Shown: positions 1 to 8,954 of the stretch, one piece after another | Position numbering within the stretch: the stretch's first letter is position 1 | Layout: each line of letters begins with the position of its first letter | Assembly (NCBI GenBank): GCA_009733575.1 | Contig: ML770304.1 | Span: 1 to 11,271 of the forward strand | Reading direction: 5' to 3' | DNA: 11,271 bases | Source of the DNA: Gymnopus androsaceus JB14 | Lineage: Eukaryota; Basidiomycota; Agaricomycetes; Agaricales; Omphalotaceae | The notes under the pieces: model-generated | Database searches by the model: none | Told to the model about the DNA's origin: nothing | The model's input: the letters and a program-made list of their open reading frames with translations, nothing else | Translations under genes and position numbers: made by a program

Positions 1-440
1 ATTATTTTGCAGTATTTTTTCGGCATTTATGGGACCCCATGATCAACATATTTTGATTATTTTTGAGTGTTTTTTGGGGATTTATGGGACCCCATAATCA
101 ACCTTTTTTTTGTAGAATAAGCACCCATAAGCACCCAACAATATGAATCATATGCCAGTCCACCTAACCCTGCCCCCTGAATATTTTTTGTTATTTCTCA
201 GTATTTTTTTGGCATTTATTGGACCCTATGATCAACATATTTTCATTTGAGTATTTTTTGGGGATTTATGGGACCCCATGATCAACTTTTTCTTTTTTTT
301 TTCGTAAAATAAGCGCCCATAAGCGCCCAGTAGTATGGATCATGTGCCAGTGCACCTAACCCTGCCTCCTGAATATTTGTATTATTTTTCAGTTTTTTTT
401 TGGCATTTATGAGACACATGATTAATATATTTTCATTATT
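1..440. repeat. Tandem array of ~190-bp units, left arm
   Basis: Two full units and part of a third are seen. The anchor CCAGT(G/C)CACCTAAC occurs at 155 and 347, and CTGAATATTT at 177 and 369, giving a period of 192 bp. Each unit also contains a TTTATGGGACCCCATGATCAAC box, usually twice, and a doubled AAGC(A/G)CCCAT element. Units differ from each other far more than the two arms differ from each other. That indicates an old array which was later copied or homogenised as part of the whole arm. Confidence 0.85.
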
Positions 441-990
441 TTGAGCATTTTACGGAGATTTATGGGACCCCATGATCAACCCTGTTTTTTCCACAAAATA
501 AGCACCCATAAGCACCCACAAGCACCTAACTACTGTTTTTTTTTTCACATTGATTTAATACCAAATATTTGCCAAATCAATCTACAAAGGATTGTAGGCA
601 CCCAGACAATTGATTTCATTTGGCTATTACCAAATATTTGGTAAATGAACCTCGGAAGGACCATAGGTGCCTAAGTAATCAATTTTATTTTAATATTTGA
701 GTACAAAATGGATTTAACAAATATTTGGCAAAATAATAATGGCTTTTATTGCAATATTATAAAGCAAACATATTCAAGAAATATTTTGTGAATCAATAGC
801 ACTGATTTCATTGGTGTGAAAAGCATTTAACAAAAATTTGGCAAAAGAACTACACTGCTGCAATGCCGAAAATCCGGCAGCAGCACCCCGAGGCCATTCC
901 CAATAAGTCTTATAAGTTATCGGGATCTTTTGCAAAACAGGCTACGACAATTATCGCAATCTTTTGCAAAAGCCTGGCAACATCTAGTGC
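1..990. repeat. Left arm of a large inverted repeat
   Basis: This AT-rich stretch is the reverse complement of 10167-10969. The inner part (441-990) pairs with 10167-10716 at a constant coordinate sum of 11157, so there is no net indel over 550 bp and only scattered substitutions. The inner edge is sharp: both arms share CATCTAGTGC, and beyond position 990 the left side continues CTTCAAGCCG while the right side differs. The outer 440 bp is a tandem array. The inner half holds spaced copies of an ACCAAATATTTGG-like palindrome (near 559, 628, 716 and 829) and two copies of TTTTGCAAAAGAT (near 928 and 961), which look like subterminal binding repeats. The arm runs off the left edge, so the true terminus is not seen. 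Apart from the last codons of gene A (917-990), no coding sequence is supported here. Confidence 0.93.
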
Positions 991-2434
991 CTTCAAGCCG
1001 AGGAAAGCCCGAGTCCTTGGCATGGCTGGACTGGCCCTTCTTCGACTTGGATGTATACGCGCTTGAGGAAACAGGCTTTGGAATCGGCGAGGTCGGATAT
1101 TCCAGCTAACAAAGGGAATGGATCAGTAAAAATAAATGAGGATGTGCAAAGGGAACTTACCAAGGAAGAGCAAATGCGGACTGGCTGCTCGACAGCCTTG
1201 CCCACAAACTCAACCTCGTTGTTGATGGGAGAAGGATCTTCCTCGACATCAATGTCGTGGTCAGCATCCTCCTCCTCGGGCTCCTGTCCATCGTCATCCT
1301 CCTCCTCCTCCTGTCCATTGTCATCCTCGTTCTCGGACTCTACGGCCTCGAAGTCGATGAACATGTTGTCAACAAGAGCGTCCTCGCTTGGGTCAAAAAG
1401 ACGAGGGCTCGGCGAGAAACTGTGAATTCCGACTTGCTGTAAAAAGAAGAAATTAGTAAAGAGAAAAGAAAAGGGGAAGGATAGGGGTACTCACCGAAAG
1501 ACCCACATCCTGAGAACCGAGGAGGAGAAAAGAACAACGAAGTCAGAAAAATTGAAATTCACAGACGAAAGGAGGGGGAAAACTTACCTCAACAAGGTCG
1601 CTGATAAAAATGGCCTCCTCGGGAAAGAGCTCGTCCTGGGCAAGCTCAGAGACGCTCATCTCGAAGTCAACCGCAAACTTGTGATAATTGATGAGACCCC
1701 CCGAGATAAGCTCGGAAGGTGTCACGACAGGGCTCGACAGTCCAGGAATCTATATCGAGACAAAAACAAAGTAGTCAGAAATCGAGGTAGACCTAACAAA
1801 GTTGACAAAAAGGGGGCTTACCTCATTGCCACCAATAAAGGTGTAAGTCAGAATGGGCTCCTCGATGAACCACTCCGTCTCATACCGTTGGAGGTCCTTC
1901 CGAGCATACTGGCCCAACATCTGCGTACAGAGCCGCTGGATGCCAAGCAAGAATGCCGCGGACCAAGTGGTGGCCATGTATTTGCCATACTTGGTTTTAT
2001 AGGCAACCTAGGAGAATGAAGAAATAAGCAAAAACCCGTGATGAAAGGTTAAACAAAAAGACTTACCATTCTGGGTGAATGCTTGTCAAAGAATACGACC
2101 CAATCTGCCACCGAGATCTCCAGCTCCTCTCGCTGAGACTAGTGTTCTGCACAGGCAAAGATGCCCTGCAAGAATACGGTCCATAGAAACCAGAACGAGA
2201 CGAGCCGAGTGTCTTCTTACGACAAAACAGAGGTAATGGTCAGCCGAGATTGGACAAAATCAGTTAAATACAGGGAAAGCTTACCAGTCAGAGGTAGCGA
2301 AACGATCTTGCTATTCTCGACGATCTGGCGAAGGCTGGAGGGAGGCTTGGCAACTGAGGTTGCCGAGGAAGAACCTCGGGACGGCCCAGCAGCACCACGA
2401 GCCCCACCACGACCAGCCACCTGTAGCAGCTACC
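917..2434 (-). pseudogene. Gene A, 3' part: unrecognised multi-exon gene, interrupted
   Basis: Unrecognised protein. On the minus strand the exons read 2420-2285, 2215-2067, 2007-1822, 1749-1588, 1509-1495 (15 nt), 1436-1161 and 1105-917. They are joined by six GT-AG introns of 69, 59, 72, 78, 58 and 55 bp with matching phases and CTGAC-like branch sites. From the start at 9573, the reading frame totals roughly 455 codons. It has a Gly/Ala/Ser-rich start, a hydrophobic run (SFWFLWTVFLQGIF), a globular part (ELEISVADWVVFFDK; YGKYMATTWSAAFLLG), then a long Glu/Asp tract encoded near 1230-1330 and a Lys/Ser-rich tail. One in-frame TAG lies at 2139-2141. The last codons and the TAA at 917-919 lie in the left repeat arm. 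The 5' part is at 9319-9773, separated by the nested element. Splicing is well supported; function is unknown. Confidence 0.8.
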
Positions 2435-2479
2435 TGATCACATCAGCCTTGGTGAACTGCCCAAGGTCTGATGTGATCA
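2435..2479. repeat. Terminal hairpin, left end of nested element
   Basis: TGATCACATCAG at 2435-2446 is the perfect reverse complement of CTGATGTGATCA at 2468-2479. Just inside, CCTTGG (2447-2452) pairs with CCAAGG (2461-2466), leaving a loop of about 8 nt. The same design recurs at the right end. Confidence 0.85.
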
Positions 2480-2696
2480 ACAAGGGTAGTTGCCCAAGGC
2501 CTGAATATAGGGCAGTTGGCAGGGATACAATCCCTTGGGCAAACACCCAAGGGGATCATCCGGCATATTTATCAACGCTGATAAACCAGACTGTTGCGAA
2601 TAAGATAGTGGCAAAACAGTTTCGTCCGGCGTCACATGACTTTGCGCAATGTATATTGCCAATGGAACAACAACAAGGGCATATTTAAAAAAAAGA

Positions 2697-2743
2697 GCCT
2701 TGGGCATGGCTAGCAAAAATAGGTCTCTAGCGATGCCCAAGGC
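2697..2743. repeat. Strong inverted repeat carrying the CCTTGGGC motif
   Basis: GCCTTGGGCAT (2697-2707) plus GCTAG (2709-2713) pairs with CTAGC (2727-2731) plus ATGCCCAAGGC (2733-2743). There is one G-G mismatch and a 13-nt loop. It lies 260 bp inside the left end of the nested element and shares that element's terminal motif, so it may be a subterminal signal or a tiny foldback insertion. The stretch 2480-2826 otherwise holds only scattered CCTTGGG copies and no gene. Confidence 0.8.
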
Positions 2744-2825
2744 AATTTTTTTGAGAAAAGACCTCGTTGTGGCTCCATAAGTTGAGAGACTGCACGTGAC
2801 ACCAGACGGAACTGTTCTGCGACTA

Positions 2826-3005
2826 TCTTAAATCATTATCAATTACCATCCTCCGTGATGAGACGGATGGGCCGGACTCCTTACGGATCTGGCCCGGGAC
2901 GGCGCTTAACCCGAGTAAAATATTGGCAGTGTGAGGATTAGAACCCTCAGCACTTCCGATATTAATCTCATGATCTACGCACAGAAACAGGTCGTGTTAA
3001 CATGT
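2826..3005 (-). repeat. tRNA-related SINE-like repeat (left copy)
   Basis: On the minus strand a Pol III box-B-like GGTTCTAATCC (2935-2945) follows a weak box-A-like TAGATCATGAGA (2966-2977). Downstream come TTTTACTCGGG, a GC-rich body (CGTCCCGGGCCAG) and a tail AATTGATAATGATT. The copy at 8955-9200 has the same order of blocks, though strongly diverged. Ends are approximate. It could instead be an inner part of long decayed termini of the nested element, since both copies lie near the ends and point outwards. Confidence 0.5.
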
Positions 3006-3068
3006 TTGCCATCTGACTATGCTTATGTTGGAGTGTAATTGATCTATGTACCTACTTCATGCGTGGTG

Positions 3069-3105
3069 TAATAATATATTAATAATATACATTATTATTT
3101 AATAT
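3069..3105. repeat. AT-only block
   Basis: This is an almost pure A/T run with self-complementary TAATATTATT-type stretches. A similar block lies at 8851-8900, also just inside a SINE-like repeat, so the two halves of the nested element have the same order of parts. From 3006 to 3150 no gene is visible. Confidence 0.6.
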
Positions 3106-3152
3106 TCAAGATATACGTCTCGGACTCAATGCTGTATATGATTCAACATTGA

Positions 3153-3709
3153 TTAGTTTCTATGGCCCACCCTTATATTCACAAGCCTCGTAGATAGTAC
3201 ACCATTGTTACTTACTGACATTGGAAATGTAAACACCGTAGGTTCCCATACCCTATGCTCTCGCCCTCGATCTCTCGGGAGCCGTTCGCCGTACTCAGCA
3301 GAATTGGGATAGAATGTTCTTGAATGTGAGGATGTAGTTGCGAGCTTGCATTCCTCAAACTTGTCGTAGTTCTTCCACCTCAAATTCAGCCCGAGGATGT
3401 GCTATCGTGCGCCATATTGAGGCTAGTTGAGGCCCAAGGAAGTCCGGAGGTAGAGGTGGATGAAGGCGATTGGGTTTGGGAGCGAAGAATGGGATCAAAT
3501 TTTGGTGTCCATTGTGGCGAAATTATGTAGGTGTCGTTTACAAGTCTTTTGTGAACATTGTCAGTCGTTGGATGCAGAAAATTGATCGCTGAGAGCATAC
3601 CTCGTAACTTTTCCTTGTGTATCTGTGATCGTCTCGTCTTGATAACAAACTCTTTCAGAATCCTCTTATCGTATCGATTCGATTCAATGTCTGTCGACCA
3701 GGACCAAAT
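3153..3709 (-). pseudogene. Decayed minus-strand coding-like segment
   Basis: I do not recognise it. Minus-strand 3709-3389 is open for about 107 codons without an ATG at its head and reads like protein (DKRILKEFVIKTRRSQIHKE), then stops at 3386-3388. Further down, two other frames each read well over part of 3383-3153 (LRWKNYDKFEECK in one, ARNYILTFKNILSQF in another) but are broken by stops. That pattern suggests a decayed gene with several frameshifts. It follows gene B on the same strand after a short gap. It could be the continuation of gene B through an unresolved intron, or a separate captured piece. Confidence 0.4.
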
Positions 3710-3716
3710 CTATCCG

Positions 3717-5064
3717 TTACTCCTTCACCACAGGTAAGCGTCGGACCTTGAGCATACATGTCCACGGTGTTTCTGAATCCTCTGGATCACTATTGTTTCC
3801 ATCATCGTCTTCAGTTTTTGACCGCCGTCGGCCAAACAAAGATGACGTCAAGGTAGTATCAGGATCACCGTTGGCAGATGCTCTCACTGCAGTGCTTAAA
3901 CGATTTCTTCTCTTCCGCGCTTGACTCGTTTCCGAAGTCGGTAAAGACGAATTCAACCCCATAGGACTCGATTGACTAGCCACGATGCTCCATCTCCTCT
4001 GAGAGCCTGAGCAGGAAACACCACGCGAGGTGCTACTCTCAGCGTCCTCAGCATCCCCGACCTGTGCATTGTCCTTACTCTTCTTCTTCGATTTCGACTT
4101 TTTACCGCGTTTCCACTCTACTCTCACTTCAACTTCTGCAAGTCCGATGAATTCCGGCTGTGATCCACGTCCCGAGTGACCATTGCTGTTGGAATTATGC
4201 CCATGATGATTGCGCATACCACCGAATAAACCTGGACTGCTGGCACCCTCGGGTGTTTTGATCCATTTGCGTATGACCCACACGTATAACGCAGGACCCC
4301 GGCCGAATCCTAGACTCTTGGGTGGAGGATAACCGGAAGAAGCAAAATTTGCAAAGGCGGAGAGGGCGGCAGGACTGCCAGGCGAGGACAGAATAGGCTG
4401 GATGCCTAGAGTAGCGGGCAGAATGATGGTGGCATTCGAGGCGGAAGAACCGTTGCCTCCTGTAGACATGGGTGGAGGTTCCAGAGTGTTAGTCCTCGAC
4501 CCTGTGCTCAACCGAGAAGACGCTGTGCTAACATTGGTCATCTCCTGACCTGACCAAGCTCGTAATCGTAGGCGTAATCATGTGCTTGGACATTGCTTGG
4601 GTCTAGGTGCATACTAGACGGCCGTACATGTTTCATGAGTCCTCTTATTCCTAGACCAGATCCTTCACCGCCTGAAGATGCAACAGGTCTACTGGGTGAC
4701 GCTGAACCACCGCATCTACCAAAACCAGTTGTAGAAAGATTTCTTCCATGTCGTGTAGGAGAAGGAGGTATGGCTGTTTGCGTAGGTGTCTTCAACTGAG
4801 CCTATGGGCAGCCCAGCAGCGGGAACCTCAGGTGCATGTATGTGTTCATCCGCTGCTGAGAGGCCCGCAGAGGATACAGATACAACCGATGATCCAGGTG
4901 TGAAGCGATCAGGATCTGGTGTGGTTGGACGTGATGATGTCTGCTGTGGACGAAGAGGGGAGTTGCCCACTGTGGAAGGCCGGTTACGAAGCCTTTGACC
5001 CTCATCAAGGCTCCCTCGTGCACTACCATTACGAGGAGAGTAAATCACGAGACCAAGTCGTCTT
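3717..5064 (-). pseudogene. Gene B: frameshifted fungal gene, function not recognised
   Basis: The open stretch enters at 5064 after a good acceptor (TTTGCAG) and reads RRLGLVIYSPRNGSARG, a Ser/Pro/Thr-rich region. It must change frame near 4801, where CCCATAG is followed by AQLKTPTQTAIPP. This could be a phase-0 intron with a donor near 4870-4890, or an indel. It changes frame again at 4546-4555, where a 5-bp duplication is sufficient to explain the shift. The third frame runs to a TAA just below 3717 and contains YVWVIRKWIKTPEG, EFIGLAEVEVRVEWKRG, a Lys/Ser tract (KKSKSKKKSK) and ETPWTCMLKVRRL. The style is that of a basidiomycete protein with long disordered spacers around short conserved blocks. 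The 5' end is not found, and the 3' end is probably lost. Confidence 0.6.
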
Positions 5065-5150
5065 CTGCAAATAGCAAGTCAGAGTCTGAAGTCTCGTTTA
5101 TGGGGTCGCGCTTTTCATCGGTTGGAGTAAGACTGTACTATGACGTGCAT

Positions 5151-5160
5151 GTATATATGT
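5151..5160 (-). promoter_or_regulatory. Possible TATA element upstream of gene B
   Basis: Minus-strand ACATATATAC follows a CT-rich tract (5161-5175) and precedes the gene B acceptor at 5065 by less than 100 bp. This resembles a fungal core promoter carried along with the captured gene. No start codon could be tied to it with confidence. Confidence 0.25.
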
Positions 5161-5176
5161 AGGGGAGGGAGGGAGT

Positions 5177-6600
5177 TGGAATCGAGGAAGGAGAGGGGCT
5201 GCTAGCTAGCTGAGACCTCTAGCCGTGAAAGATGCGGACACCAGCTTGAATTTCACGAAATGAGAAGGTCGACTTTTTCGAGTAAGGGGCAAGTTCTGTG
5301 GGCGGAAAACGATCAGCGATGCCCAGCGGTCAGCAAGAAAGGATGTCTTACATGTCCCAGTAGCAATGAAATTGGTGAAAATTGAACACCTTTGTGAACG
5401 AACACGTTAGTGCACATTCGGTGATAAAAGAGGCGACACAATAGGAGGTGACAATGAAGAACGAAACGGAATGAAACGGCGCCCAATGCCAAAGAATTTT
5501 TGATTTTAATTTTTTTTACCGTACCTTTCCTAGACACCCTAAAAACCACAAACATTGAATACCAAGAATCCTGAACCGGACGTTGAAGATGATGCTGAAG
5601 CTGCCTGAATCTGAAGTCAAATGCAAGTGGAGCGTTGGGAGCCCGCGAGTGAAGTAAAAGGACACAATCTCCACTGAAGAATGGGAGGCTATGGCAGGGA
5701 CCTCTGAGTGAATGCGGACATAAGCAGGGTGATATATGAGGATGGCAGTGAATGGCCAGCATGATGCGTGAGTGAACGAAAGCAAGAAGGTAGCGTGAGA
5801 ACGCGTTTGAACGACGGACGATCATCGTTCAGCAGAGTTCACTGAGTATGAAGATGATCCTGGATAGCTTTCGGACCCACCGGATAATGCTCCTAGTGGT
5901 ATGTTGCATAATATGAGTGAAAACCGTATTAAAATGCAATCAAAAGAGCCCGCAGTATGATTACATTGCGAAAATATGTATTACAACTTCAGTTCACTGT
6001 GTATAACGGCGAGCTTGACAGTGAAATAATTAAGACATTGGTCTCAATGTTTGGGAAAGGGATATTAGGTACTATATACAAATAATGAGTGAAATTGAGG
6101 CCGTTCAGATTAGTCAAGCTAACTCGACACGGTTTTACTTGCTTTCAAGGAAAGTTAGCATGACAAAGGCACATTAAACAGTGTCGAGAATTATACCATC
6201 GCTCAATAAATGAGATTTTGCCATATGATGTACTTACAGTGTATTACTCCTATGAAGCATTGCAATCGAGTGTATAACGTCCCCAGAGCGTTGTTGGTTG
6301 AGCAGACAAACCAGCCGTGGTGATATTCAACTGAACATCGGAGACACCCTTACCAATTACTATCAACGGTATTTTGATCATTAAGGGAACTCCTTGAATA
6401 AAAGAGACTAAACACATGTATTAAATCGATCCCGATGGGTCCGGATGGTATCTGGCACCATCTTACTGCTTGAGATCGTCGTTTTGAATGACGAGCTTGA
6501 AAGAAACGCCTGTTGAGCGCCCACGGACCGCGTTTCCGAATGTGATTCGTTGGCGTTCAACTTTGCTCTCGACGCTCATTCCCTGCCGGAATTACCCTCC
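5177..6600. other. Stretch with no supported gene
   Basis: Neither strand shows a frame with the codon texture or splice signals seen elsewhere. A 170-codon minus-strand frame (5313-5825) is rich in His, Leu and Cys without recognisable blocks and is judged accidental. Most of 5830-6600 has frequent stops in all frames. Near 6607 the sequence CCCATGGTACGTC, with TTATTTAG about 50 bp later, looks like an ATG directly followed by a short intron, which may mark the start of the captured plus-strand material. Confidence 0.5.
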
Positions 6601-6841
6601 AATACTCCCCAAAACCTCTTTAGACCCATGGTACGTCTTTTAATTTAATTCAATTACTGTTTCCGGTGCTTATTTAGAAGTTTCTTTCTTGGCTGTGCTT
6701 CACTTTCTCTCAAAAACTTTTCTTCATTCGCTACTGTAACCTGATGAAGACATTCAAATATGATTACAACCAAGTCGCTCAAAACTCTCTCCACTGGGAA
6801 TCTTGGCCAGAGAATCAGCTGACCGACTATTCGGCTGGTAG

Positions 6842-7085
6842 TTTTGACCATGGTGCTGGACGCAGACGGCTCAACGATTGCTGTTTTACAAAGTACGTCT
6901 GGAAATAGTCCCTTTGTTACTGATATTGAAAAATTCTATAGGGTTTCCTGTATTCTTTGCAGCCTTCGGAGTCATCCATCCTTCCCTAGCCTTCATTCTC
7001 TTTGTCACAGCTCTCAAAGATGCTATTGAAGACGCTATCAAAGACTATCGTCAATCTACCCTCGACGAACAAGTCAACACCTCTC
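6842..7085 (+). pseudogene. P4-type ATPase (phospholipid flippase) gene fragment
   Basis: P4-ATPases flip phospholipids between membrane leaflets. The plus strand encodes a piece matching the region after the first membrane helices: TIAVLQ, a 49-bp intron (GTACGT to CTATAG, 6893-6941), then GFPVFFAAFGVIHPSLAFI, LFVTALKDAIED and YRQSTLDEQVNTS. The family signature there is a hydrophobic helix followed by VTA(I/L)KDAIEDYRR and then an LDxxVN(N/T)S motif. Differences from that pattern are a repeated four-residue unit (DAIE then DAIK, 7019-7042), and a sequence upstream of 6842 that fits only weakly and with broken frames. All catalytic parts (the DKTG motif, ATP-binding domain and later helices) are absent. 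A TAG at 7118-7120 closes the frame shortly after similarity ends. It is a captured exon pair, not a working enzyme. Confidence 0.75.
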
Positions 7086-8700
7086 ATGTTCTCTGTGAAG
7101 ATGACTCAAACGCATCTTAGTCAAGCTGAAGATTGCGTCGAACTTCTTTTTGAGGAGATCCGAGGAGCTCAACAGGCAGGTATCTCACCTCCCGTCCAGC
7201 ATGCTGTACAAATCCCTCGATTCACGCCGTATGAAAAGAGTTATTGTACGAATTACCGTGGAAATAGCCGTTATCAGTACGCGAATAGGCCTACTTATGG
7301 CATGCCTCATGTTCACACACAGGCTTTCTACGGCAATGGATTGCAGTCAGGAAGAAATCCAGACAAAATGATTAATGGGTCGTACCACGCCCCTGCCCCC
7401 CTCACCTAACCCATTTGCAACATCTGCGAATGCCGCTATACTGTCTACTATTGGTGGATCCGTGATGCGTAAGGACCCAGAATTTACGGCGGCTACACCT
7501 CCCGAGGGTTATCTTCGCAACTAGGGCAGAGATGTGGGTGGCCGCTTCGCTGGTTAACTTCGGGGTTGACGACGACATTCCTGAAGATTATAGCTGAGAC
7601 CCTGATACGGGATCGCTCATAGTCTCTGGAGAGTCTCTCGCAAGGGTACAAAGTTCCAAAATCGGAAATGTTTATGTCGTTGAACCTCCACCCAACCCGA
7701 ACCTGAGGATGGGTATAACCCAGTTTCTGATGCAGAAGCTGTGTTGGAGAGGGCTACCATTCCTGGAGACTTCAACGCATTGTCAAAATGCATGGATCGT
7801 ACCATGCGAGCTCAAAGAATTTGCCATCTGGAGCATATGATGGGTATCGAGCGTGACAATACTTGTCTGTTGGAGTTGCTTACTACTACTCACATCCGTC
7901 TTTTTAACGAACAGTTGGTTGTCTGGTCGACGAAACCCATTATCAAGTTTGGTGAAGTCCCGGAAGGTTTCAAGAGCGATAATCTTCCTCCCCTCAAGAT
8001 TCCGCGCCTCACGCTCCCGGATTGGGATGCTCAGCTTGAGCATCATGCCTTCTGGGCTACTGTATGCGGATCCTGAATGGGAACCCGGACTCGTTTGGAC
8101 AAGGAGCGGTCATGTTGACATGGCCACGATACGAGCCCATGTTCTACTCCGGAAACTGTTGCGACCTCTCTGTGGTCACCAGGTAGGGTTTTCGAATAGG
8201 ACTGCTACAGCGAAGAAGAACTTCATAAAATTTTTCATCGAACTCACAGCAATTCCTTTCTTCTATGAGCAGAAACTCACGCAATTGGATATTGCACGCG
8301 AGGCAACACTTGACTTCAAGGGTAGTGTCTCCTTGTTTGAGACGTTGGATAGTGTTGTCACTCATCTTGCAGAATGCGGAGTCACCGTCGAGGATATGGC
8401 CACATCCTACTACTGGGCCCAGCAATATATCTGGGACATGACCATCTCGCTCGACCGGAACTCGGATCGATACAACGTACCTGGAGTTTGCCACCTCATC
8501 TTTTGATGGAAGATGTGATTGAAGGGCGACGACGTAAGGCTATGGATACCACAGCCAAAACACGACAGCGCCAGCGTGGAGATCATTGGAGGTTCGCCAA
8601 ACGCGAACCTCTTAGAGTTACTCAGTCGGGACAAACACCTGTGACGCAGGTGACTAACAGAGTCAGTACGCTAACCTTGTCTTCTCCAGCTTTTCCTTAG
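7086..8700 (+). pseudogene. Unrecognised ~530-codon coding sequence with many frameshifts
   Basis: I do not recognise the protein. Frames succeed one another in order: from ATG 7086 (QAEDCVELLFEEIRGAQQAG) to about 7400; about 7402-7524 (NPFATSANAAILSTIGG); about 7525-7705 (EMWVAASLVNFGVDDDIP, with an in-frame TGA at 7595-7597); about 7708-8060 (FKSDNLPPLKIPRLTLPDWD); about 8060-8506 (DPEWEPGLVWTRSGHVD, SYYWAQQYIWDMTISLDRN); and about 8507-8700 (EGRRRKAMDTTAKTRQRQR), ending in TAG. That is at least five frame changes. No intron is evident. The N-terminal third is Tyr/Asn/Pro-rich and the C-terminus is basic. No zinc knuckle, reverse transcriptase or protease motif was seen. A Gag-like protein is possible from its layout and from the purine tract that follows, but this is only a guess. 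Confidence 0.6.
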
Positions 8701-8721
8701 ATTAACCCGTAGGATCAATCT

Positions 8722-8745
8722 GGAGGGGGAGGGTGTAACGGGTAT
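8722..8745 (+). other. Possible polypurine tract and 3' LTR start
   Basis: GGAGGGGGAGGG (8722-8733) is followed at once by TGTAACGGGTATGG, the arrangement of a polypurine tract and the TG start of a 3' LTR. It lies 21 bp after the stop at 8700. No matching 5' LTR, primer-binding site or LTR end was found, so chance remains possible. From 8746 to 8850 nothing else is seen. Confidence 0.35.
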
Positions 8746-8850
8746 GGATATATTAGGCAATTATGTGCTTTTCAAGGAAAACCAAGGAAACCAAGGCATG
8801 CAGGAAGATGACAGGGAATTGATGAATGTTGTTGCTTGAGCCGAGATACA

Positions 8851-8900
8851 CATTATTTAATTTAATTATATATATAATATATAAATTGTATATTATATAG
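8851..8900. repeat. AT-rich hairpin block
   Basis: The A/T run contains TATAATATA (8873-8881) facing TATATTATA (8890-8898) and can fold on itself. It mirrors the AT block at 3069-3105 in position relative to the neighbouring SINE-like repeat. Confidence 0.6.
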
Positions 8901-8954
8901 GAGCACACGAAACTTGGGCATATGAGCCAGTGATCTTACTGTATAATATCTGGT

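Noticed and set aside
441..644. 67-codon open frame conserved in both repeat arms (also 10513-10716 minus).
   Set aside because: Its conservation follows directly from the inverted repeat. The codons come from AT-rich tandem and palindromic sequence, and no gene signals are present.
1051..1425. Plus-strand Ser-rich open frame.
   Set aside because: It is the antisense reading of the acidic (GAG/GAC-rich) exon of gene A, which has proper splice sites on the minus strand.
1552..2019. Plus-strand 155-codon open frame, and another at 2161-2688.
   Set aside because: Both read antisense through several well-formed gene A introns and exons; the second also crosses the nested-element boundary.
5313..5825. 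Minus-strand 170-codon open frame.
   Set aside because: Its composition is His/Leu/Cys-rich with no recognisable blocks, and no splice or start context matches neighbouring genes.
7086..8700. Possible endogenous viral sequence.
   Set aside because: No polymerase, capsid or other viral motif could be recognised; the idea rests only on not recognising the protein.
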